Notes: generated by a model not told the origin, from the sequence alone. Positions 55,201 through 63,637 are shown, counted from the first letter of the stretch. The stretch: 64,000 nucleotides of DNA from Paenibacillus tundrae (GCF_036884255.1 NZ_CP145605.1:3844001-3908000), one strand, 5' to 3'. Program-made: numbers and translations.

Positions 55201-55677
55201 TAGCGCATCAACGCCTCCCTCAATTAAAGCGAGAGCTTGCTCGAAATAGCTATCGATAAGTTCCTGGAACGTAGTGCCGCCAGTAACAGATAGTGTTTTG
55301 GTTGTTGGTCCCATTGCTCCCACAACATACCGTGGAGACTCAGGCGTTGAGAATTTGTCCACTGCAGCTTTAGCAATTCTTGCCGCTTCCAAATTAATCT
55401 CGCGGGCACGATCCTGAATATCGTATTCAGCCAATACGACAGAGGTAGCTCCAAACGTATTGGTCTCGATCAAATCGGCTCCCGCCTCCAGATATTCTTC
55501 ATGAATACGCTGGATAATGTCAGGTCTTGTAAGTACGAGCATCTCGTTACACCCGTCCAGATCTTCACCGCCAAAATCTGCGCCGGTAAGATCAACCTGT
55601 TGAATCATGGTCCCCATTGCACCGTCGAGGATTAATATTCGTTGTTTTATTGCATCGTGTAGACTAAGCTTATCCAA
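52237..55677 (-). CDS. metH: Cobalamin-dependent methionine synthase MetH
   Basis: Methylates homocysteine with methyl-tetrahydrofolate through cobalamin. The 1146 residues include all four modules. These are the homocysteine domain (ILDGAMGTMIQ; zinc cysteines in NCATG and GGCCGTTP), the folate domain (YMVGERTNVLGSRKF), the B12 domain with the cobalamin histidine in VKGDVHDIGKNL and GGAALTR, and the C-terminal SAM-dependent reactivation domain (YPACPDLEDQGPLF). The TTG at 55677 has GGGGG eight bases upstream; a GTG three codons earlier overlaps that site. It is divergent from mtnD, another methionine-cycle gene. No S-box leader is seen upstream. Confidence 0.96.
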   Translation of the reverse strand: MDKLSLHDAIKQRILILDGAMGTMIQQVDLTGADFGGEDLDGCNEMLVLTRPDIIQRIHEEYLEAGADLIETNTFGATSVVLAEYDIQDRAREINLEAARIAKAAVDKFSTPESPRYVVGAMGPTTKTLSVTGGTTFQELIDSYFEQALALIEGGVDALLLETSQDTLNVKAGSIGIQLAFDQSGVKLPLMISGTIEPMGTTLAGQNIEAFYISLEHLNPISVGLNCATGPEFMRDHIRSLSGMASVAVSCYPNAGLPDENGNYHESPESLAQKIGAFAEQGWLNIAGGCCGTTPAHIRAMRDTLDQYPPRQMNGTHPPALSGIDPVYVEQDNRPYMVGERTNVLGSRKFKRLIVEGKYEEASEIARAQVKSGAHIVDVCVQDPDREEAEDMEKFLELVVKKVKVPLMIDTTDAQVIDLALQYSQGKAIINSINLEDGEEKFELVTPLIHKYGGAVVVGTIDERGQAISREDKLDVAKRSYDLLVNKYGLNPEDLIFDTLVFPVGTGDEQYIGSAKETIEGIRVIKQAMPEVHTILGISNISFGLPEAGREVLNSVFLYECTKAGLDYAIVNTEKLERYASIPEHERKLSEELLYNTNDDTLAAFVAAFRNKKVEKKEKISNLSLEERLASYVVEGSKEGLIPDLEQALGKYSALEVINGPLMRGMEEVGRLFNNNELIVAEVLQSAEVMKASVAYLEQFMEKNETSVKGKIILATVKGDVHDIGKNLVEIILSNNGYRIINLGIKVPPERIIEAYREEKVDAIGLSGLLVKSAQQMIVTAQDLRTAGIDVPIMVGGAALTRKFTKNRIRPEYNGMVVYAKDAMDGLDLANKLMNPQTREVMQLEMDAEKEADAANSENTQQLPELTRVERSDISVDHPVLVPPDLERHTLRNYPLSHILPYVNMQMLLGHHLGLRGSVEQLLASGDQKATDLKSVVDEIMQEAVRDGIIQAHAMYRFFPAQSSGNSVIIYDPEDTSNILHTFTFPRQKVEPYLCLADFLKPVDSGQMDYVGFLVVTAGHGVRELSTKWKEEGEYLRSHALQSVALEVAEGLAERVHHMMRDIWGFPDPATMTMKQRHGARYQGIRVSFGYPACPDLEDQGPLFKLMQPEDIGVELTEGFMMEPEASVSAMVFSHPQAKYFNVEKA

Positions 55678-55791
55678 TATCTTCACCCCCGCAAAACGTT
55701 AAATCTTAGTTTAACAGAAACTAACTTATTGTGAAAGATCGGTTTTAACCGTGCTCAAGCGGTTTTTAGGCACACTGTGACAAAATGTGAA

Positions 55792-55820
55792 TCGACAAAA
55801 TTCGTTGCAGCCGATATAAT
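55792..55820 (+). promoter_or_regulatory. Promoter of mtnD
   Basis: TCGACA and TATAAT 17 bp apart, 35 bp before the start codon. Confidence 0.65.
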
Positions 55821-55854
55821 ATCAATTAAACCAAGTGGAAAAGAGGGAAAGAAC

Positions 55855-56406
55855 ATGGCTGAAATTGTAATCCGAAATACGAACGAACGTATCACTGGAG
55901 ACGAGAATGTTCGAAATTTCTTAGACAAATATGAAGTACTCTACGAAAAATGGGACGCGTCTAAATTAGACTCCGAGCTGCAAAACAACTTTGCACTTAC
56001 GGATGATCAAAAAAGCGCCGTTCTCGAAACCTTCGACCATGAGATTAAAGACTTAGCTGCACGTCGCGGGTATCAGATTTGGGATGTAATCACTTTATCT
56101 GAACAAACCCCTGACATTGAGGAGAAACTCGCTAAGTTTGAAGAAATTCATACCCATGCGGAGGATGAGATCCGTGCAATCGTAGCGGGTAAAGGTATTT
56201 TTGTTATTAAAGCCACTGATGATGTAGGTTATTTTAATGTTGAGTTGTCTCCTGGAGACGTTATTTCTGTACCAGAAAGCACACCGCACTTCTTCACATT
56301 AATGGAGAACAAACAAATTATCGCTGTTCGACTCTTTATCGAGAAAAATGGCTGGATTGCTGATCCATATCCAGATCCTACATTCATTAAACAAGCTCAA
56401 AATTAA
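55855..56406 (+). CDS. mtnD: Acireductone dioxygenase MtnD
   Basis: Cleaves acireductone with O2 in the methionine salvage pathway to give the ketoacid precursor of methionine and formate. The 183-residue cupin shows the metal ligands His99, His101 and Glu105 in IHTHAEDEIRAIV, and His145 in VPESTPHFFTL. The ATG at 55855 follows AGAGGGAAAG; a longer in-frame reading has no site. The remaining mtn salvage genes are not in the window, so this is a single gene, divergent from metH with a strong promoter and terminator of its own. Confidence 0.93.
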   Translation: MAEIVIRNTNERITGDENVRNFLDKYEVLYEKWDASKLDSELQNNFALTDDQKSAVLETFDHEIKDLAARRGYQIWDVITLSEQTPDIEEKLAKFEEIHTHAEDEIRAIVAGKGIFVIKATDDVGYFNVELSPGDVISVPESTPHFFTLMENKQIIAVRLFIEKNGWIADPYPDPTFIKQAQN

Positions 56407-56433
56407 TCACATACAGGATTGTGTGTGCTCAAC

Positions 56434-56466
56434 AAACCCCCTGTTCCGCGGAACAGGGGGTTTTGT
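56434..56466. terminator. Terminator after mtnD
   Basis: A 13-bp stem AACCCCCTGTTCC/GGAACAGGGGGTT with a 2-nt loop, with TTTT on the plus side. It may also weakly stop the convergent GntR gene. Confidence 0.85.
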
Positions 56467-56496
56467 GTATGAAGTCATTATACACCAATTGTATTT

Positions 56497-57171
56497 TTAT
56501 ATGAAATAATGTGGATATTTACTTTTAATCGTTTCCTGCTCCACCACAACAAGACGAAGATGCTGCTCCATTACTTCAACTGCTTGATCTGTCTTGCGTT
56601 CCGTAATAAGTTGATAAATTTCCTTGTGTTGAGAAATGATATTGCTGGCGTTGGAAACCTCAGAGAGCCGCAATATCCGTAATCGATTAAAGGGAATATT
56701 AAGCTGTTGAAGCATTTTCCAAGTTCTCATTTTTCCTGTAGCTAGAAATAGAATCTGATGAAATTCCTCGTCCAATTCAAACAATCTGTAAAAATTGTTT
56801 TTATCCGCGCTCACTTCTTGCATCGCGATATTGGTTTCCATTTTGAACTTGTATTCATCATCAAACGAGGAACAAGCGAGCGTAACGATTTCTTTCTCAA
56901 TCTTCTCTCTCATGAAGCGTCCTTCTTCAACATGCTCCAGATTAATCTTGGAAACAATGGTTCCGCTCTGAGGAATGATATCCAGCAGCTCCTCTTCGGC
57001 AAGCTTCATAAATGCTTCACGTACTGGGGTTCTACTAACCTGCAATTCATCAGCAATTTCTTTCTCCGAAATCTTGGTTCCAGGTTCAAGCTCTAGATGA
57101 AATATGCGTTCCTTGATGAGGTTGTATGAATAAGCTCGGGTCGAGCCTCTAATCTTCTGGTGAAGTGACAT
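56497..57171 (-). CDS. GntR-family regulator (FadR-like, FCD domain)
   Basis: A 224-residue transcriptional regulator. The N-terminal GntR winged helix spans about 15-75 (LEPGTKISEKEIADELQVSRTPVREAFMKL), and the C-terminal all-helical FCD domain carries the metal-binding-type histidines in FHQILFLA, SQHKEIYQLI and MEQHLRLVV. It follows the solute-binding protein gene by 116 bp on the same strand, so it may regulate the adjoining sugar transporter. The effector is probably a small acid or sugar acid, judging from the FCD family. Confidence 0.9.
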   Translation of the reverse strand: MSLHQKIRGSTRAYSYNLIKERIFHLELEPGTKISEKEIADELQVSRTPVREAFMKLAEEELLDIIPQSGTIVSKINLEHVEEGRFMREKIEKEIVTLACSSFDDEYKFKMETNIAMQEVSADKNNFYRLFELDEEFHQILFLATGKMRTWKMLQQLNIPFNRLRILRLSEVSNASNIISQHKEIYQLITERKTDQAVEVMEQHLRLVVVEQETIKSKYPHYFI

Positions 57172-57215
57172 CGCTTAACCTCTTTCTATCAGCCGTATCC
57201 ACCCATACTACCACA

Positions 57216-57256
57216 AATTGCCGTCCCACTAAAACTAGGTCAGTGAAACGGCAATA
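57216..57256 (-). terminator. Terminator-like hairpin after the solute-binding protein gene
   Basis: TTGCCGT/ACGGCAA with an inner CACT/AGTG stem. The T-run on the minus strand is poor, so read-through to the GntR gene is possible. Confidence 0.5.
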
Positions 57257-57287
57257 GGTACTAGGGTACATTACAGATTAGATACCA

Positions 57288-58919
57288 TTACTGATTATTT
57301 TCTTTGTATTTCTTGTACGTATCATTTGAGATTTCAATATATTGTGACAAGCCTTGTTTTTCTAACTCTTCTACAAAAGCATCAAACTCCGAAATATCAC
57401 GATCTCCTAAGATGAATTTAAGTGTATTCTGATCCGTGTAGTCCTTCAAGGGAGTGCTTAACAATGTAACCTGTTCACGATCAATGTCGGAGTATGGGAT
57501 AGGCGGTTCAGCCGGAATGACTTCCTTGGTATCCTTCATAGCCTGTTGGAACTTTAACTCTTCCTCGCTAAACATCGAGTGAAGCAGATCTGTCGTTCCG
57601 CCATAGGCAAATACACCACCTGAAAAGCCATAATCAATACGTAAATCCTTCGTTCCTTTTGGATTCAATCCGTTGTAATTCACGTCATCCGCTAATTTGC
57701 GCACACCATCTTGTTTGGTATACGTCTCTCCTTCAACACCCCATTTGGCAAATTCCTGACCTTCGTCACTGTAATATAACCAGTCAATAAATTGCAGCGT
57801 TGCTTGGAAGTAATCGTTATCTTTAATTTTGCCTGAAATCATGACCCCGTTCTCAAGTCTAGAGCCAGACATCAGTTGACCTTTCGGTCCACCAGGTACA
57901 GTGATTTTGGCAATGGAGAAGTTCCCTTCACCTAATGTTTTGTTCATATCATTCCGGTGTAGTACAAGGGTTTGCGAGTTACCGTTAATCATAAAGGATT
58001 TACCAGAGACAAATTTTTGAGTAGCCTGATCATCATCTTGTGTAAAGCTTTCTTTGTCCAGAAGTCCCTCAGACACCAACTTGTTAAAGTACGTCAGCAT
58101 CTCCTTGTACTCTGGTGTCGTTGCAGTATATACGAACTCATCCTGATCTTTCTTGTAAGTCAAACCGTTACCAAAACCCCACCCACCTTTTGTTCCAAAA
58201 CCAGTGGCAGCAATGTTCAACGTGCTGTTGAATTCAAAGCGATCGGAGAACGGAATGGAATCCGGATAAATTTCTTTAAGCTTTTTAGCTGCATCATATA
58301 ACTCTTCCCATGTCGTAGGGATCGCAATATTATTTTTCTCAAACAGATCCGTTCTGACAATCAGTGTGTAATCTGGCCAGACTTCTTCATGAAGACCTGG
58401 GAGCACATAATATTTTCCATCCTCTTGTCGCAGTCCTTCTAGCTCATCTTCCAGTCCCCACTTCTCCACCTTATCCTTGAAGTTAGGCATCATATCAACA
58501 TAATCACTTACTGGCAGAATCGCACCTGAAGATACAAAGGCTGACTCTTCACCAGGGTATGTTTTTGGAATTACCAAAGGCGCGTCACCAGAACTGATCA
58601 AAAGGGATCTTTTCTGAGGATAATCACTCATGGGAACAATCGTTGGATCCAATGTTACGCCCGTTAGCTCCGTTATTTTCTTGATTAATAGCCAATCCTT
58701 ATTGTAAGGATACGATGGATGATCACTATACAGAATTGGAAGTTTGAATGGTTCCGTGGCTTTAAACGTATCGCCGACATTATACGATTCCATTGCCCCT
58801 AACGTCTCAGCTTCTACTTTCCCTTCACTGCCACCTCCGCTACTACAGGCTGCCAGTACAACACTCATCATTGTTGCCAAAACCATCTTGCCTACAAGTT
58901 TACGTGGTCTGCGTTTCAT
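57288..58919 (-). CDS. Sugar ABC transporter solute-binding lipoprotein (LplA-like)
   Basis: A 543-residue extracellular binding lipoprotein: signal peptide with lipobox LAAC (Cys25), then a long family-1 solute-binding fold (DWLLIKKITELTGVTLD, TTWEELYDAAKKLKEI, FIDWLYYSDEGQEFAKWG). The length is typical of the large LplA-type oligosaccharide/uronide binders of Paenibacillus. GGGGG precedes the ATG at 58919 by 7 bp. It follows the two permease genes, so it is the ligand-binding part of one importer; no ATPase is in the operon, which normally uses a shared MsmX-type ATPase. Confidence 0.92.
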   Translation of the reverse strand: MKRRPRKLVGKMVLATMMSVVLAACSSGGGSEGKVEAETLGAMESYNVGDTFKATEPFKLPILYSDHPSYPYNKDWLLIKKITELTGVTLDPTIVPMSDYPQKRSLLISSGDAPLVIPKTYPGEESAFVSSGAILPVSDYVDMMPNFKDKVEKWGLEDELEGLRQEDGKYYVLPGLHEEVWPDYTLIVRTDLFEKNNIAIPTTWEELYDAAKKLKEIYPDSIPFSDRFEFNSTLNIAATGFGTKGGWGFGNGLTYKKDQDEFVYTATTPEYKEMLTYFNKLVSEGLLDKESFTQDDDQATQKFVSGKSFMINGNSQTLVLHRNDMNKTLGEGNFSIAKITVPGGPKGQLMSGSRLENGVMISGKIKDNDYFQATLQFIDWLYYSDEGQEFAKWGVEGETYTKQDGVRKLADDVNYNGLNPKGTKDLRIDYGFSGGVFAYGGTTDLLHSMFSEEELKFQQAMKDTKEVIPAEPPIPYSDIDREQVTLLSTPLKDYTDQNTLKFILGDRDISEFDAFVEELEKQGLSQYIEISNDTYKKYKENNQ

Positions 58920-58987
58920 TTCGTTACCCCCTGCATGTGGTTTAAGTTTGGCCTTAAAATTCAAATGAGAACTATATCGAATTGGGA

Positions 58988-59857
58988 CTATTGTTTAACT
59001 GACCCCAACATGATACCGGTTACAAAGTATCTCTGAACAAATGGATAAATCGTGAGAATAGGTAAAATGGTAAGTACCATTGTAACGGATTTAATATTTG
59101 CGGCAATTTGAGTTAAGTTATCGGCCGAAGCACCTGCTGAAGCTCCACCGGTCGCGCCAGCGATCATATTACGCAAGTAAATCGTAACGGGAAAAAGTTC
59201 CTTTTTGTCGAGGTACAGGAATGCGGGAAACCAGGAATTCCAATGACCTACTGCATAAAATAGAACCATTGTTGCCATGACAGCTTTACTTAGTGGCAGT
59301 ATAATTCTCAGCAAGATTCCATACGTATTCAGTCCATCAATAGCTGCGGCTTCCTCTAACTCCTCAGGCATATTTTCAAAGAATGATTTCATAATTAACA
59401 TGTTATAGATACTAATTGCACCAGGAACTACAATTGCCCACATCGTATTGTTGAAACCAAGATAATTAATCAACACATAGTTTGGAATCAAACCTCCACT
59501 AAAGAACATCGTGAATACCGCAAACATGGTTAGAAATTTTCGTCCCATGAGTCTTTTCTTGGAGAGAGCATACGCAAAGATCGTTGTCATGAACATCGAA
59601 ATCAACGTACCAACAACACTGTAGATAATTGTATTCTTATAATTGGTCCAGAACATGCTGTCCGCGGAGATCGTTTTGTACGTTTCTACATTAAAACCTC
59701 TTGGGAACAAGCTTACCTGACCTGAGTTAATGTAGGACTCGCTGCTGAATGATTGGGCTACAACATTAAGGAACGGATAAAGCGTAATGAATACAACAAG
59801 GATCAGAAAGATGGCGTTAAATACTTTGAACACTTTATAGGACTTAGATTCAATCAT
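58988..59857 (-). CDS. ABC transporter permease (LplC-like)
   Basis: A 289-residue permease with about six membrane segments and the EAA loop EELEEAAAIDGLNTYGILLRIILPL that contacts the ATPase. It is the MalG-type partner. It follows the first permease by 12 bp and precedes the binding protein gene. Substrate is probably an oligosaccharide, inferred from the LplABC family. Confidence 0.92.
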   Translation of the reverse strand: MIESKSYKVFKVFNAIFLILVVFITLYPFLNVVAQSFSSESYINSGQVSLFPRGFNVETYKTISADSMFWTNYKNTIIYSVVGTLISMFMTTIFAYALSKKRLMGRKFLTMFAVFTMFFSGGLIPNYVLINYLGFNNTMWAIVVPGAISIYNMLIMKSFFENMPEELEEAAAIDGLNTYGILLRIILPLSKAVMATMVLFYAVGHWNSWFPAFLYLDKKELFPVTIYLRNMIAGATGGASAGASADNLTQIAANIKSVTMVLTILPILTIYPFVQRYFVTGIMLGSVKQ

Positions 59858-59869
59858 GCTGCCCCTCCT

Positions 59870-60832
59870 CTACCACAAGCTTCGCTGTGTCAGTCTGCGT
59901 GAGATTGCGTTAACCGAGAATACCAGAATCAATCCAATCACAGATTCAAATAACCCAATCGCGGTTGCATAACTAAAGTTACCTGTTCCCATACCGACGC
60001 GGTATAGATAGGTTGAAATCACGTCAGAAGTTTCATATATAAGCGGGTTGTATAAGAGCAAAATTTTCTCAAAACCAACAGCTAAGAAATTACCCATGTT
60101 CAATATAAGCAAGGTGACAATCGTTGGTAAAATACCTGGGATCGTAACATGAATTGTTTGTTTCCATCGGTTTGCTCCATCGATACGGGCTGCTTCATAT
60201 AAGGAGTCATCGATCGTTGTCAGTGCCGCAAGATACAAAATGGCTCCCCATCCCATTCCCTGCCAAATTTCAGAGGTAATATAGATGGTTCTAAACCACT
60301 CTGCTCTTTGCATGAACGGAATGCTCTCACCCGTAAAAAAGGAGACTAGACTATTAATAGAACCATTTACTGAGGTCAATTGTAGAATCATGCCTGCTAC
60401 GATTACGATAGACAGAAAATGTGGAAGGTACGAAGCAGTTTGCACGAATTTTTTGAAACGTTTGCTTTTCACTTCATTTAGCAAAAGGGCAAAAATGATT
60501 GGAACTGGAAAAGTAAATAGCAATGCGAGTCCACCTAACATTAACGTATTGCTAAACACTTTCCAGAAAGTTGGATCTTGGATGAACATTTGAAAGTATC
60601 TTAGTCCAACCCAGGTTTCTCCAAAGATGCTTCCCCCTGGTACAAAACGTCTAAATGCAATAATATTACCGATCATTGGTCCATATTTGAAAATAATAAG
60701 GTAAATAATGGGTAGAATTAACAATGAGTACAACTGCCAATCCTTGCGGAACATTGCTCCCATTGTTCTAAGCTTGCTCTCTTTACGTAAAGATGTCATC
60801 GTTAGTGTGGCTTTAGCTGTTTCAGACTCCAT
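59870..60832 (-). CDS. ABC transporter permease (LplB-like)
   Basis: A 320-residue MalF-type permease with six membrane segments (first WQLYSLLILPIIYLIIF) and the EAA loop YEAARIDGANRWKQTIHVTIPG. It begins with a short cytosolic tail. It is the first gene of the transporter operon; the leader upstream holds a perfect cre match, so CcpA catabolite control is likely. Confidence 0.92.
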   Translation of the reverse strand: MESETAKATLTMTSLRKESKLRTMGAMFRKDWQLYSLLILPIIYLIIFKYGPMIGNIIAFRRFVPGGSIFGETWVGLRYFQMFIQDPTFWKVFSNTLMLGGLALLFTFPVPIIFALLLNEVKSKRFKKFVQTASYLPHFLSIVIVAGMILQLTSVNGSINSLVSFFTGESIPFMQRAEWFRTIYITSEIWQGMGWGAILYLAALTTIDDSLYEAARIDGANRWKQTIHVTIPGILPTIVTLLILNMGNFLAVGFEKILLLYNPLIYETSDVISTYLYRVGMGTGNFSYATAIGLFESVIGLILVFSVNAISRRLTQRSLW

Positions 60833-60968
60833 GTGTCACTCACTCCGATCCCTATCTTGATAATGTAACTGAGAAACAAAACTCCAATTACGACTCCACC
60901 TCTTCTTTGTGATGAAGACTATACCAACAGACCAATCTCACCCCCACTACGGAATAAACAAGCTGTAA

Positions 60969-60983
60969 ATGTAAGCGATATCA
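60969..60983. promoter_or_regulatory. cre site (CcpA operator)
   Basis: ATGTAAGCGATATCA fits the Bacillus cre consensus WTGNAANCGNWNNCW at every position, 137 bp before the LplB-like start. Confidence 0.7.
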
Positions 60984-61075
60984 TTTTATTGGGTGATGTT
61001 GCATTCTCTAAGCGTTTTCCTCAGAGCAGCGTTGAATCTTTATCTTCTGTATTCCATTTAACTGAATCAAAGTTA

Positions 61076-61091
61076 TGTAAAGCGCTTACAA
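61076..61091. promoter_or_regulatory. Second cre-like site
   Basis: TTGTAAGCGCTTTACA on the minus strand is one mismatch from the cre consensus, with the AAGCGCTT core. Confidence 0.5.
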
Positions 61092-61288
61092 AATAATTAA
61101 AAATAAATGTGGTATACTCAAACATCTCAATAAAACCAATATTTGAATTAACCACCCATCTCTTTTCCATATACTAGTCATACTAGTATGTTAGTTATAT
61201 TCTAATCCAGGTAATACATTATTTCAATAACTTTTACAAAAAAATAATCGTTGGCTATGCTCTTAACAGTTGCTGATTTTTTTAAAAA

Positions 61289-61349
61289 CAAAAAAACATC
61301 AATAACCGCGCTGGATGAACTTTCATCTCAAGACGAGTCATTGATGTTT
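61289..61349 (-). terminator. Terminator after the HAD hydrolase gene
   Basis: On the minus strand AAACATCAAT.AC/GT.ATTGATGTTT with an inner GATGAA/TTCATC hairpin, then seven T. Confidence 0.88.
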
Positions 61350-61376
61350 GGTAATTAATCAACATCGTAAATCTCT

Positions 61377-62168
61377 TTAGAATGTAGAAATAATACGTTC
61401 CAATTCCGAAAGATGCTTAATCTCATGATCAGGTGTATACGTTTCGGCGTTCTCTTTGTTCTCGCGATTAATCCATACTGACTTAATCCCAGTTGATAAA
61501 GCACCGCGAATATCCGTCGTGAGCTTGTCTCCAACCATCATACTCTCTTCAGGTTGAACACCTAATTTGTCTAAAGCATACTGGAAGATAGATGGATCAG
61601 GTTTACCTTTACCAAAAGAACCAGAGATAATGATTTCATCAAAGAAAGGTACGATCTCAGGAACACCATCTAACTTCTCTTGTTGAAGAGCTGGACAACC
61701 ATTCGTTAAAAGCAAAAGTTTGAACTTTCCTTGAAGATGACGTAACGTATCCATCGTTTCCTCATAGATATGAGGTCTCGATCTACGCTCTGCCCCAAAC
61801 TGGGATGCCAATCTGTCCGCAAGATCTTTACGATCCACACCCAATTTCAAGAGACCACGATACCATGAATCCCTACGATACACTGGAGCAAGCTGCTCTA
61901 ACTGGCGAAACTCCGGTTGATCACCACCTGTGAAGTTGGCCCACAGACCTTCAAATGGGTTGATTCCAATCATCTTGGTGAACGCAAATGTCTCGTAGGA
62001 TTCATACAGATTCCGTGCTTCATTACGAACAGCTTCTTCAAGTTCCGCCGGATCAACGCCTGTCTCTTGCGCAGCTATAAGACAAGTTTCATGGAATGCT
62101 TCTCTAACACTGCGCTCATCCCATAACAATGTATCGTCTAGATCGAACAAAATCGCTTTTAACGTCAT
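61377..62168 (-). CDS. HAD-family hydrolase (YjjG/PpaX-like)
   Basis: A 263-residue hydrolase with motif I LFDLDDTLLWDE, motif II LLLTNGCP, the Lys motif FGKGKPDPSIF and motif IV MVGDKLTTDIRGALSTG. Cap type resembles YjjG/nucleotidase-like HADs. The ATG at 62168 follows GGGG by 12 bp; an ATG three codons earlier is 3 bp from that site and less likely. Substrate unknown. It follows the 170-residue membrane protein by 28 bp. Confidence 0.88.
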   Translation of the reverse strand: MTLKAILFDLDDTLLWDERSVREAFHETCLIAAQETGVDPAELEEAVRNEARNLYESYETFAFTKMIGINPFEGLWANFTGGDQPEFRQLEQLAPVYRRDSWYRGLLKLGVDRKDLADRLASQFGAERRSRPHIYEETMDTLRHLQGKFKLLLLTNGCPALQQEKLDGVPEIVPFFDEIIISGSFGKGKPDPSIFQYALDKLGVQPEESMMVGDKLTTDIRGALSTGIKSVWINRENKENAETYTPDHEIKHLSELERIISTF

Positions 62169-62196
62169 TACGGTCATCTTCCCCTTTATGCAGTAA

Positions 62197-62709
62197 TTAC
62201 TTTTGCTCGTAAGTTTCCACAGTAATCTGATGCGACTTAGCAAATCTCAAAAGACGCTCAGTAATCGCATCCGTATCGTAACGATTCAACAATTTGGTGA
62301 ATACCCATCTCTTGCCACGACCGTTGTGTTCAATGACAACTGAGCCAGGCTCAATTCGGAACTTCACGATATCGTCAACGCCGATCGACCGTTCACGGTT
62401 ACCTTTAATTGTCGCAATCGTACTGTTTCCAATCTTAAGGTAAGGACGACGAAGGAGAAAAATTACTGCCAAAAATACGTACAGCAGCATAGTAACCCAA
62501 TCCCAGGTTGTCATTGGAGCTTTCACAAGAAATGTACTCATAAACAGATACAGAAATGCAAGTCCTATCAAGAATATAGGGAACAACAGGCTGCGACCTT
62601 TAAAAATATCGACTCCTGGTGTACCTGAAACTTGCTGACCACTCTTTTTGCGTTGTTGATTCAACTGCTTAGAATTTTTCCGAACCGTTCTCTCGAACGA
62701 ACGAGCCAT
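62197..62709 (-). CDS. Small two-segment membrane protein, unknown function
   Basis: A 170-residue protein with a basic N-terminus (SFERTVRKNSKQLNQQRKK), two close hydrophobic segments (LLFPIFLIGLAFLYLFMSTF and DWVTMLLYVFLAVIFLL) and a 75-residue cytosolic C-terminal domain with beta-rich character (YLKIGNSTIATIKG, RIEPGSVVIEHNGRGKRWVF). I do not recognise the family. AAGGGGGATTC precedes the ATG. It is co-directional with the downstream HAD gene. Confidence 0.8.
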   Translation of the reverse strand: MARSFERTVRKNSKQLNQQRKKSGQQVSGTPGVDIFKGRSLLFPIFLIGLAFLYLFMSTFLVKAPMTTWDWVTMLLYVFLAVIFLLRRPYLKIGNSTIATIKGNRERSIGVDDIVKFRIEPGSVVIEHNGRGKRWVFTKLLNRYDTDAITERLLRFAKSHQITVETYEQK

Positions 62710-62916
62710 GAGAATCCCCCTTATTGTCTTTGTATCGGCTTACATGACTGTAAACCAAAAGTTCCCTCTTATAAGAAAAACGTCTATCGACGTACTTTCA
62801 AAGAAGACAGACCGCGCTTAACTGAAGTTTTTCTTGCGATAATCGAATTGTTCAGCTTCGCCTGAAAACTTATAAATTCAATTATCTAAAAAAAACAGCA
62901 ATCTCAAATAACAGTA

Positions 62917-62953
62917 AGAAACCTAAATATCGTAATGATATCATTAGGTTTCT
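62917..62953 (-). terminator. Inverted repeat after the YnzC-like gene
   Basis: AGAAACCTAA/TTAGGTTTCT 10-bp stem with a 17-nt loop immediately after the stop. The T-run is weak, so its use as a terminator is uncertain. Confidence 0.45.
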
Positions 62954-63163
62954 CTAGTGTTTGAGTTTGCCTTGGCGGCCTTGATCTTTCTCATCATCCA
63001 CAATTTCAATGGAATCTAACTGTTGTCTGAAATTGCTACGGATGTTGTTCAAATAAATCTCTCTAAGTTTAGCACGCTCAGCAAGCTCTTCCTCGGATAA
63101 ACCAGTAGATTTCTGTTTGCGAGCCAATTCGTTAATACGTGCTACTAGGCTATCTATATCCAA
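62954..63163 (-). CDS. YnzC/DUF896-family small protein
   Basis: A 69-residue protein of the DUF896 (YnzC) family: DIDSLVARINELARKQK, then GLSEEELAERAKLREIYL and NIRSNFRQQLDSIEIVD. The family is a two-helix hairpin of unknown role, usually found in Bacilli near SOS genes. The TTG at 63163 follows GGAGGGGACAAGA. It is 96 bp from yneA, as in Bacillus, where yneA, yneB and ynzC lie together under LexA control. Confidence 0.88.
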   Translation of the reverse strand: MDIDSLVARINELARKQKSTGLSEEELAERAKLREIYLNNIRSNFRQQLDSIEIVDDEKDQGRQGKLKH

Positions 63164-63259
63164 TCTTGTCCCCTCCAAAATTACAAAGTCATATTAACTT
63201 TGACATGATCAGGACGGGTTGTCAAGGTCAGCGGCGGTTAGCTGGTTAGAATCTACTCT

Positions 63260-63637
63260 TTATTGGGAAATCTGGGGCAAAACCAGTACTTGTCCAGCTC
63301 GAATTGTAGTCGATTGAAGTTGGTTCACTTGCTTAATTGCTTCTATATATACACGCGTGTCCATGCTCTCCGGTTTGTAATCTACAGAAATACTCCATAA
63401 AGTATCACCTTCAGAAACTGCAATTTTTCCTCCGGGCAACAAATCGTTCTCATTCCCGGCAAATACAGTGAGCACTGTACTGCATCCAACGATTATAATG
63501 AAAGCCGCCAAAGACAGTTTCAAAATCCAGGTTGGCATCTTTAACTGTGCAAATGATTTTTGGAAATTACCTATGTTAGTCTTAACCGCTTCGGAATTTA
63601 CTGGTTCATAAATACTTTGATAAGTTGAATATCTCAT
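63260..63637 (-). CDS. yneA: LysM cell-division suppressor YneA
   Basis: Blocks septation during the SOS response. The 125-residue protein has an N-terminal cytosolic part, one membrane segment (LKLSLAAFIIIVGCSTVLTVF, about 38-58) and an outside LysM-like domain (about 70-120, KIAVSEGDTLWSISVDYKP). ATG at 63637 has GGAGGTCG upstream. Its promoter carries LexA boxes and it is divergent from lexA, exactly the Bacillus arrangement. Confidence 0.9.
   Translation of the reverse strand: MRYSTYQSIYEPVNSEAVKTNIGNFQKSFAQLKMPTWILKLSLAAFIIIVGCSTVLTVFAGNENDLLPGGKIAVSEGDTLWSISVDYKPESMDTRVYIEAIKQVNQLQSTTIRAGQVLVLPQISQ

Larger units (their letters stand above)
60833..61376. other. Long control region upstream of the sugar transporter
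   Basis: 544 bp without a gene. It contains a perfect cre site (60969-60983), a cre-like near-match (61076-61091) and the HAD terminator (61289-61349). The rest is AT-rich with no clear sigma-A promoter. Confidence 0.6.
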
